A stretch of 64,000 nucleotides of DNA from Escarpia spicata (lineage: Eukaryota; Annelida; Polychaeta; Sabellida; Siboglinidae): contig OZ023210.1 of assembly GCA_963995525.1 (NCBI GenBank), positions 4,504,527 through 4,568,526 of the forward strand, in the 5' to 3' direction. Of this stretch, positions 61,401 through 64,000 are shown piece after piece. Position 1 is the stretch's first letter. Each line of letters starts with the position of its first letter. The translations under genes and the position numbers were made by a program. The notes beneath the pieces were generated by a model. The model ran no database searches. It was not told where the DNA came from and saw only the letters and a list, made by a program, of their open reading frames with translations.

Positions 61401-64000
61401 TACTGATGTGACTGTACAAACTGACTATGCATTGTGGTGTACTGATGTGACTGTACAAACTGACTATGTATTGTGGTTTACTGATGTGACTGTACAAACT
61501 GACTATGCATTGTGGTTTACTGATGTGACTGTACAAACTGACTATGCATTGTAGTGTACTGATGTGACTGTACAAACTGACTATGTATTGCAGTGTACTG
61601 ATGTGACTGTACAAACTGACTATGTATTGCAGTGTACTGATGTGACTGTACAAACTGACTATGTATTGCAGTGTACTGACGTGACTGTACAAACTGACTA
61701 TGTATTGCAGTGTACTGATGTGACTGTACAAACTGACTATGTATTGCAGTGTACTGATGTGACTGTGTACAAACTGAAAGAGGAGATAAACGAGGCCGCT
61801 CAGAGACTTCTCTTCCTTCTTGACTACGCCATCTTCCCAGGTACGAGCCAGCTCAATACTGCTCCTTGAGTGCCATGTGTATGGGACAGTCACTGCCCAA
61901 GGACACCCAAACATTCTATAATGTTACAGCTGTGTACTTTATATGAACATGTTCCACCTTTTTCTATAGACACACCCAACAGAACAACATCCAGCTGTAT
62001 GTTACTATATTGACATTTTGTGTGAATATCACCCAACTGTAGTATCAGGATTGATCTGGAAAAAAGACATGCATGTGCCCTTTGGGAACATCAGAAATAG
62101 AACTGTGCCTTTTTGAAATTTTATGTGCTCCAAATCAGGTTATTAAAATTGTATTAATTAATTCACATGATAATATGATCACCTAAATAACCAGGTAAAT
62201 GTGAACATTACATTTTTTAATATTAGGCTTGTAATCATGTTATTATTGAACTTGTTTGAATTATATTAAGAACTGTCTGTGCGACGTATTTCTGGGTACA
62301 TAATGTATAACCATCAATACCAACATGCTCAGAAATGTTTTTCTTCTTCAAAATTTGTAATGTTACAAACGTAGATACAGTCTGGATAGGTGTGCCCCAT
62401 TTTTCATGATCTGGTCATGCTGCTACACTCTATCCTGCTGCACGAATAGGGAGGTTCTAACTGAGAAATACGATGCAGTAGTTTGTGACATTGAGGGACA
62501 AGGATTCACATACAAAAGAGCACCACCTAAAAATATTCAAAGGACGATTAAAAAACTTATTTATACACATATGTATTCGTATGGAATGGCCTCACACAGT
62601 CTATAGTTGAGATTCCATTGGTGCAGTCTTATATGGAATGGCCTCACACAGTCTATGGTTGATATTCCATTGGTGCAGTCTTATATGGAATGGCCTCACA
62701 CAGTCTATGGTTGAGATTCCATTGGTGCAGTCTTTTGAGAGGAAATTAGATTATAAGTTGTAGAAAAATCACCCAATTAAATTAGCCCAAGTAAATTATA
62801 CGACTATTACATGAAAGACTAGAACATAGCTTTTTTGTTCTCAAAGTTTATAACACTGGGTGCCGGGGACATTTGTAATGAATGTAATATTTGTGAGCCT
62901 TTATTTATTTTATTTATTTATAAACATGCTTTTAAAAATGTTTAATTTTCATTTATAATGAAAATGCAAATGTAATATTTAGCAAACATACTGTACGTAC
63001 CTTTAAAAATGTGTTTACAGTGTAGATATATGGATCAATATTATTTGTATAGATGTGAACGGATTGCACTTTGTTCAGCAAAACTTGAAAGTTGACGATG
63101 GGTGATAATATGGTGTCGGCTGCAACAAACGCTGTTCATGGTGCTCATCTAAAGCTTATATAAACAATGTCAATGACAGGCAAGGGGTAGACAAGGCACA
63201 GGGGTATTGATTAGACTGTTCTCAATGTTCAGTCATCAATGTAAGATGTGATTTAAATAACTCCCATTCAGTTAGTTGTTCGTGTGGCCATTGTCTGTGA
63301 CATGTGCTTGGACGCAGATTGGAGCAAACTGGAGGGCTATTTGGGCATCAGAAGGCGCAAAGACACAATATTTTATAGCAAAGATATGCCTGGGAAGATG
63401 TGGAATGATTTGGTTATTGTGGTAACATGTCAAATTTAGGAAAAACTATAATAATACTTATAAGGTGAGTGGACCCGGTTTTTACACAAGTGCTCCTCAA
63501 TTTTGTAAAATAAATACAATGTTTTTGTATGCATCTTTTGGGCACATGCGGCAAAAAATATGCTGCATTCCAGCACACAATGCATCAATGACGCGTTTCC
63601 GCTGTCCAAGGGAATCCCTGAGTACACTACCGTGTTTCGTTATTTAACTGAACAACGCTCAACTGCACATTACCACATTCAATGAAGTTGAATGGACACC
63701 ACCCAACAATGTAGTCTGTGTTCCTTCTCCATCTTTCTATGGAGACAACCCGACTTACCATGTTCCATCTTTTGATGTACAACACCCAACTGCACATTCT
63801 ATGTTCCATTTTAAAATGAACACCCTCCAATGGTGTATCACCACATTCCAGCCCTTCTGCAATGAACATCCAGTGATGCAGGACCATGTTTCCTTGCAGT
63901 GGATGATGTCAAGTTAAACAGTACGATGTTCCACTGGCCGGAGCACATCAGCACGCTGTTTGAGGTGAGCCACAAGCGGCTGAGCAACAAGCGAGACCAC
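22418..64000 (+). CDS. DNAH3: Axonemal dynein heavy chain DNAH3, N-terminal part (16 exons, continues beyond window)
   Basis: Sixteen plus-strand exons join in phase to give 714 residues of one open frame, cut by the window end. DNAH3 is an inner-arm dynein heavy chain driving ciliary and sperm-flagellar beating. The identification rests on blocks that match human DNAH3 as I remember it: LPPLPTSDREASELYK, SWTLAAPFKEQ and SIANNY near the start; VDYILKDPEERSRLF, VIRAPVPWHDVY and NPMMLQLQ; then ITVPLSFFCLD and RAQKLKDRLIQ. Exons: 22418-22450, 25514-25615, 26292-26472, 27397-27490, 27892-28021, 28497-28686, 32055-32130, 34957-35076, 35427-35552, 38090-38285, 39752-39931, 43279-43527, 44079-44257, 44566-44659, 61750-61840, 63900-64000. 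Only the tail is covered; the linker, AAA+ ring and microtubule-binding stalk lie downstream. Several introns are inflated by minisatellites copied from the adjoining splice junction. Confidence 0.9.
23110..23760 (+). pseudogene. LINE reverse-transcriptase C-terminal relic
   Basis: Reads as DFTYLGSSINNQGAVDHKIN, then TKLRFYNTNVLSTLLYGCET followed by TGA where these proteins have Trp, then continues in the same frame through WLGHVSWLPPTRFANQVLWW, RRRRGRPKMKWHQTIRRDLQ and SNWRVLTASAC. Another in-frame stop (TAA) precedes DFTY. This is the RT thumb and C-terminal tail of a non-LTR retrotransposon, 5'-truncated, in DNAH3 intron 1. Apart from the stops it is well kept, so it is a fairly young copy. 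Confidence 0.8.
23761..24872. other. DNAH3 intron 1, between LINE relic and hAT-like MITE
   Basis: AT-rich with no gene. GTGATATTGCTGAAAACAAA at about 24731 resembles sequence I associate with mollusc introns, from memory. Confidence 0.3.
24873..25249. mobile_element. hAT-like MITE (361 bp) with TATATATA duplication
   Basis: The element 24881-25241 starts CAGGGATCGATCT and ends with GCGAATCCCTG, inverted ends of about 8 bp, flanked on both sides by TATATATA (24873-24880 and 25242-25249). CAGGG ends and an 8-bp duplication fit hAT transposons, although the duplication is low-complexity. The interior matches both ends of the longer copy at 62046-63620. Confidence 0.6.
25514..25615 (+). CDS. 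DNAH3: DNAH3 exon 2
   Basis: The acceptor TTGTGTTGTAG|ATG and donor TACAAG|GTCAGA are both phase 0. It encodes MGEEPPLKMVGVVRGLPG then LPPLPTSDREASELYK, the Pro-rich start typical of DNAH3. Confidence 0.8.
25616..26291. other. DNAH3 intron 2
   Basis: No element recognised; a degenerate TATTGCA-rich stretch at 25770-25860 and two CTATCGATAG palindromes at about 26095-26140. Confidence 0.4.
26292..26472 (+). CDS. DNAH3: DNAH3 exon 3
   Basis: The acceptor GGCTGCAG|ATT is phase 0; the donor is CGCAGGA|GTATCC, phase 1. It encodes IVVRHSEHPPIMNDTSWTLA then APFKEQKHFRSPSESIANNY and a basic tail KMKRTRR. This is the most diagnostic DNAH3 block in the window. Confidence 0.88.
26473..27396. other. 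DNAH3 intron 3
   Basis: AT-rich intron; nothing recognised. Confidence 0.5.
27397..27490 (+). CDS. DNAH3: DNAH3 exon 4 (variable linker)
   Basis: The acceptor ACACATTAG|AT completes A|AT (Asn), followed by MTYVKKVKTESSRPLKQLGT and LVSLKSKKHV; the donor is TTGA|GTAAGT, phase 2. The acceptor has a weak pyrimidine tract, but both phases fit and the frame is open. The matching stretch is poorly conserved in vertebrates. Confidence 0.72.
27892..28021 (+). CDS. DNAH3: DNAH3 exon 5
   Basis: The acceptor AAATTTCAG|G completes GA|G (Glu); the donor is TTTGAG|GTAATG, phase 0. It encodes LTETAAEREEPPSRPMTPTE then QVNMMAYIERMEVGPLACER. The PMTPTEQVNMM run parallels the human PMSPEQQLDVM stretch as I remember it. 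Confidence 0.83.
28022..28496. other. DNAH3 intron 5
   Basis: AT-rich intron; nothing recognised. Confidence 0.5.
28497..28686 (+). CDS. DNAH3: DNAH3 exon 6 (3' edge tandemly amplified downstream)
   Basis: The acceptor TCCATAG|AGG is phase 0; the donor is GCCATTG|GTGAGG, phase 1. It encodes RYFYYVLKGVERDMLASLPP then a helical tail segment ending DYEFSLRKAI. The last ~20 nt plus the donor recur about 13 times in the following intron. Confidence 0.87.
28650..29375 (+). repeat. ~51-bp tandem array copied from the DNAH3 exon 6 donor (~13 intronic copies)
   Basis: Each unit contains AGTCTGAGGAAGGCCATTGG followed by TGAGG and AATAACAACAT, that is the last ~20 nt of exon 6, its GTGAGG donor and about 25 nt of intron. 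The exon is the first unit. Later copies are diverged; some keep GTGAGG and a few have GATGAGG or AATGAGA. Confidence 0.9.
29461..30044. mobile_element. TTAA-flanked MITE (piggyBac-type), 576 bp
   Basis: TTAA at 29461-29464 and 30041-30044 bounds an element whose left end is GGGTAGCCAATGGTCCTAAA and whose right end, inverted, is GGTTAGCCGCTGGTCCTAAA, 17 of 20 identical. There is no coding capacity. TTAA target duplication is characteristic of piggyBac elements. Confidence 0.7.
30550..31125 (+). pseudogene. Internally deleted piggyBac-like transposase relic
   Basis: The 5' part reads EDDSTSDNDTISPMEQPDSE and, after a frame change, a Ser/Asp-rich stretch DPTPGPSDCGDTGSHDSS, like piggyBac N-termini. 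The 3' part reads CQSNMKCE and then VCGVHLCVKKDSSCWPDWHT, which resembles the Cys-rich C-terminal domain (C...C...H..C...W-H). The catalytic DDD core expected between them is absent. Frameshifts and stops are present. Confidence 0.4.
31126..32054. other. DNAH3 intron 6, distal part
   Basis: AT-rich intron with no recognised feature up to the exon 7 acceptor. Confidence 0.5.
32055..32130 (+). CDS. DNAH3: DNAH3 exon 7 (3' edge tandemly amplified downstream)
   Basis: The acceptor CCGTTGTAG|TT gives Val with exon 6's G; the donor is CTCAG|GTCAGT, phase 2. It encodes VDYILKDPEERSRLFVNVTP then KPYPLR. About half of this 76-nt exon (TGTTTGTGAATGTCAC ... CTCAG) is the unit of the 47-bp array that follows. 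Confidence 0.88.
32094..34285 (+). repeat. 47-bp tandem array copied from the DNAH3 exon 7 donor (~46 copies)
   Basis: The unit is TGTTTGTGAATGTCACACCG then AAGCCCTACCCACTCAG and the donor GTCAGTTATA. The exon-derived part is about 37 nt and the intron-derived part about 10 nt. The first unit is the true exon end (32094-32130). Nearly all copies keep CTCAG|GTCAGT. Length variants of 49-51 bp come from an extra TGTG. Blocks of about nine units are themselves duplicated (for example 32440 and 32867, 427 bp apart). Confidence 0.95.
34286..34548. other. DNAH3 intron 7 spacer between two splice-junction arrays
   Basis: About 260 bp of unique sequence with a G run (34421-34432) separates the donor-type array from the acceptor-type array. 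Confidence 0.6.
34549..34956 (+). repeat. 51-bp tandem array copied from the DNAH3 exon 8 acceptor (7 copies plus exon)
   Basis: Acceptor AGs end at 34599, 34650, 34701, 34752, 34803, 34854, (34906, shifted one base by a CAGG to CAAG change) and 34956. Each unit is CTCATGTTTGTGTTACAG plus GGTGATACGTGCCCCAGTGC and CTTGGTATGACGT. The plus-strand frame of exon 8 is open through all units, each coding for RVIRAPLPWYDVSCLCY-like 17-mers. Confidence 0.95.
34957..35076 (+). CDS. DNAH3: DNAH3 exon 8 (5' edge tandemly amplified upstream)
   Basis: The acceptor CTGTTACAG|G completes AG|G (Arg), then VIRAPVPWHDVYHEAKQF and TATHLFVNNPMMLQLQYLWN follow; the donor is GACGA|GTCAGT, phase 2. It matches the DNAH3 block VIRAPVPWH...NPMML. 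Seven further acceptor-plus-exon copies lie directly upstream at exact 51-bp steps, and the frame is open through all of them, so the exon could be longer by multiples of 17 residues. Confidence 0.86.
35427..35552 (+). CDS. DNAH3: DNAH3 exon 9
   Basis: The acceptor GTCCGCAG|G completes GA|G (Glu); the donor is AAGAA|GTACGT, phase 2. It encodes YASLRFVNKEALLEAELPLL then PSEFEMLVKKQCWHTNEILK, a helical tail segment. Confidence 0.86.
35583..37414. mobile_element. Pogo/mariner-type MITE expanded by two internal minisatellites
   Basis: The left end TACAGTCGAACCGCTTTATG and right end (inverse TACAGTAGAATTTCACCATT) match the ends of the 193-bp copy at 3036-3228. Between them are two arrays: a ~34-bp unit at 35590-36005 (GGTAATACAGCCACCTCAC core) and a 39-bp unit at about 36008-37370, about 35 copies (GTCACTTAGGCCCACTAATA then TTGTCACCTCATTATTCAG). 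Both cores correspond to internal segments of the short MITE. It lies in DNAH3 intron 9. Confidence 0.75.
37415..38089. other. DNAH3 intron 9, distal part
   Basis: No feature recognised; a GT/AC-rich stretch (about 38050-38085) precedes the exon 10 acceptor. Confidence 0.5.
38090..38285 (+). CDS. DNAH3: DNAH3 exon 10
   Basis: The acceptor ATGTTGTAG|G completes AA|G (Lys); the donor is CACAAA|GTACGT, phase 0. It encodes WLPACAALFIERKDLWQHLV then a long helix YFACVATLMSLHLRSTVINS ... FLRIHK, matching human DNAH3 around WIPTCAQLF and SFMSLQLR as remembered. Confidence 0.88.
38286..39751. other. DNAH3 intron 10
   Basis: AT-rich intron. An imperfect hairpin lies at 38511-38551 (GGGTTGCCGTA and its inverse with one mismatch). 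No transposon ends recognised. Confidence 0.5.
39752..39931 (+). CDS. DNAH3: DNAH3 exon 11 (3' edge tandemly amplified downstream)
   Basis: The acceptor TGTTTGCAG|AAT and donor ACCAGG|GTAAGG are both phase 0. It encodes NGNHFVGEYSDIQYVMKTVI then LVKLKVTDPKIIFEPTFHEC and RDTIIRCFQEIIEGGEGLTR. Its last ~45 nt plus the donor form the unit of the 2.2-kb array that follows. Confidence 0.88.
39885..42110 (+). repeat. ~67-bp tandem array copied from the DNAH3 exon 11 donor, with two-unit higher order
   Basis: The first five or so intronic units are 68 bp and nearly identical to the exon end: GACACCATCATCAGGTGCTT, CCAGGAGATCATTGCAGGGG, GCGAAGGCCTCCCCAGG, then donor GTAAGT. From about 40320 two diverged types alternate (CATCTGGTGCTTCCAAGAG ... 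CTCCCAGG|GTAAGT and CATCTAATGCTTCCAGGAG ... CCCCAAG|GTAAG), making a ~134-bp dimer repeated to 42110. About 33 units in total; almost all keep an intact donor. Confidence 0.93.
42111..43278. other. DNAH3 intron 11, distal part
   Basis: AT-rich. A short duplicated motif (ACCAGTGGTCAAGTGAAAA / ACCAGTGGTAAAGTGGAAA) at about 42790-42850; otherwise nothing recognised. Confidence 0.5.
43279..43527 (+). CDS. DNAH3: DNAH3 exon 12
   Basis: The acceptor TTGCACCAG|GTG and donor AAGAAG|GTAACG are both phase 0. It encodes VEVELFPEMRQSQTQLMLRS, then LEEHLVTHFVDEAMNIFKVN, VGPIKYLNSYRRYHDLLSG and NFLKEEHSINGFKK. The VGP-KYLN motif and the ENH-like end are shared with DNAH3 and related inner-arm chains. Confidence 0.9.
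43620..43935. repeat. 31-bp minisatellite in DNAH3 intron 12 (~10 copies)
   Basis: The unit is TTTAACCCTGCCCTTTTGAG followed by AACTCTGACTG. It begins about 90 bp after exon 12 and does not resemble the exon edge. Confidence 0.9.
44079..44257 (+). CDS. DNAH3: DNAH3 exon 13
   Basis: The acceptor ACGTGCAG|AAA is phase 0; the donor is AACAGAAG|GTAGGA, phase 2. It encodes KIEEYAALKDEILLLHITVP, then LSFFCLDCIQVNEELAGRAQ and KLKDRLIQYEVNENRELNR. ITVPL-FCLD followed by RAQ-LKD-LIQ is a strong DNAH3 signature. Confidence 0.9.
44347..44371. repeat. TA microsatellite
   Basis: A TATATATATA run in DNAH3 intron 13. Confidence 0.85.
44566..44659 (+). CDS. DNAH3: DNAH3 exon 14 (GC splice donor)
   Basis: The acceptor TGTTTCAG|C completes AG|C (Ser); it encodes ICRRYDEMAERLNEVPETVE then DLVNLQKYLIE. 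The donor is ATCGAG|GCAAGT, a GC donor with otherwise perfect consensus, phase 0. A GT nine bases further on (CAC|GTGTCG) is also in phase but is a poor donor and would add three residues that the remembered human alignment lacks. Confidence 0.84.
44665..45310. repeat. ~23-bp minisatellite starting just after the GC donor of exon 14
   Basis: The unit is TCAGTTCAGTGACACTGTCT plus GTG, with shorter and longer variants (CATAACAGTGATTATATCTG inserts). It begins within about 10 nt of the donor but does not include exon sequence. Confidence 0.85.
45830..61770 (+). repeat. ~16-kb, ~408-copy 39-bp array copied from the DNAH3 exon 15 acceptor
   Basis: The unit is TTGCAGTGTACTGATGTGAC then TGTACAAACTGACTATGTA. 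It spans the exon 15 acceptor TTGCAG|TGT and the first ~24 nt of the exon; the last unit is the true exon (61750). Three main unit types differ at the acceptor: TTGCAG, TTGTAG and TTGTGG (AG lost). The outer ends (45.8-47.4 kb and 61.55-61.75 kb) are mostly TTGCAG; the interior is mixed and contains duplicated blocks of 16 units (624 bp) and of 232 and 739 bp. Long open frames on both strands are a by-product of the 13-codon period. Confidence 0.97.
61750..61840 (+). CDS. DNAH3: DNAH3 exon 15 (5' edge tandemly amplified ~400 times upstream)
   Basis: The acceptor GTATTGCAG|TGT is phase 0; the donor is TTCCCAG|GTACGA, phase 1. It encodes CTDVTVYKLKEEINEAAQRL then LFLLDYAIFP, matching the human VTVFKL...RLEFLMDYA stretch. 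Joining exon 14 at the GC donor gives no gap against the remembered human protein. The exon lies 17 kb from exon 14, and that intron is almost entirely copies of this exon's own 5' junction. Confidence 0.88.
61945..63890 (+). repeat. Degenerate ~42-bp array abutting the exon 16 acceptor, split by a hAT-like insertion
   Basis: Units starting TGTTCC or CATTCC and containing ACAACACCCAACTGCAC recur at 41-43-bp steps in 63631-63885 (about six units), with about two more at 61945-62045 on the other side of the inserted element. The exon 16 junction (TGTTTCCTTGCAG, then GATGTTCCACTGG in the exon) falls in register. Confidence 0.55.
62046..63620. mobile_element. Longer relative of the hAT-like MITE (about 1.6 kb)
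   Basis: The left ~290 bp (CAGGATTGATCTGGAAAAAA onward) and right ~65 bp (CATTCCAGCACACAATGCAT ... GGAATCCCTG) match the two parts of the 361-bp copy at 24881-25241, separated here by about 1.2 kb. That interior holds a three-copy ~53-bp repeat (62590-62735, ATGGAATGGCCTCACACAGT) and scraps of reading frame (SKLEGYLGIRRRKDTIFYSK near 63330) that I cannot assign. No clean 8-bp duplication is visible. It is either the parent-type element or the MITE with a nested insertion. Confidence 0.55.
63900..64000 (+). CDS. DNAH3: DNAH3 exon 16 (partial, runs off window)
   Basis: The acceptor TTCCTTGCAG|TG gives Val with exon 15's G; it encodes DDVKLNSTMFHWPEHISTLF then EVSHKRLSNKRDH to the last base. 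No donor is seen before the window ends. N-T-F-W followed by a helix with KRD is usual in this part of inner-arm dynein tails. Confidence 0.86.

Larger units (their letters stand above)
61841..63899. other. DNAH3 intron 15
   Basis: The intron consists of a degenerate ~42-bp array interrupted by a hAT-like element, both listed separately. No gene. Confidence 0.5.

Noticed and set aside
45830..61770. CRISPR-like regular array
   Set aside because: Units are contiguous with no unique spacers, and the context is an animal intron.
61564..61869. Independent small gene of 101 residues
   Set aside because: It is five array units read through into DNAH3 exon 15 and its donor; the exon belongs to DNAH3.
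45679..61914. Very long reading frames on both strands (over 1300 residues on the minus strand, up to 784 on the plus strand)
   Set aside because: They are 13-residue periodic translations of the 39-bp array in several frames at once; open frames follow from the repeat length, not from coding.
62406..62606. Small open frame with EVLTEKYDAVVCDIEGQGFT
   Set aside because: It lies inside the hAT-like element; no family recognised and no supporting signals.

Overview
This window is animal nuclear DNA, not bacterial. It holds two interrupted genes with GT-AG introns (one GC-AG), long AT-rich introns, relics of DNA transposons and LINEs, and many minisatellites. The two genes are an axonemal dynein and an F-box/WD40 protein, so the organism is a ciliated metazoan. 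A mollusc-like marine invertebrate is my guess, from the style of the dispersed repeats and from memory only.

Layout. On the minus strand, 21283 down to 1330, lies a complete nine-exon gene for an FBXW10-like (CDRT1-type) F-box/WD40 protein. All nine exons join in phase to give 1225 residues. On the plus strand, from 22418 to the end of the window and beyond, lies the 5' part of an axonemal dynein heavy chain that I recognise as DNAH3. Sixteen exons join in phase to give the first 714 residues, all N-terminal tail; the motor lies beyond the window. The genes are head to head, with about 1.1 kb between the start codons (21284-22417). That interval looks like a shared promoter, with a YY1-type motif and a near-consensus RFX X-box.

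The striking property is the repeats. At six exon edges a short segment spanning the splice junction (about 25-45 nt of exon plus the intron-side splice signal) has been amplified in tandem into the intron: FBXW10-like exon 8 acceptor (4484-5340), DNAH3 exon 6 donor (28650-29375), exon 7 donor (32094-34285), exon 8 acceptor (34549-34956), exon 11 donor (39885-42110) and exon 15 acceptor (45830-61770, about 16 kb and about 400 copies of a 39-bp unit). A seventh, more decayed array abuts the exon 16 acceptor. The arrays always grow away from the exon, so each true exon stays intact while its intron gains tens to hundreds of decoy splice sites. In two arrays (51-bp and 39-bp units) the unit is a multiple of three and open in the exon's own frame, so upstream acceptor choice could add 17- or 13-residue modules.

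Other tandem arrays (34-bp at 7543-10735, 33-bp at 18310-19010, 31-bp at 43620-43935, 23-bp at 44665-45310) are intronic without an obvious exon origin. One pair of arrays (35583-37414) sits inside a pogo/mariner-type MITE whose unexpanded relative is at 3036-3228. Mobile relics include a TTAA-flanked MITE, a gutted piggyBac-like copy, a hAT-like MITE and its longer relative, a 1.3-kb element with 19-bp inverted ends, LINE reverse-transcriptase tails and a THAP-domain pseudogene. I found no convincing tRNA, rRNA or CRISPR.
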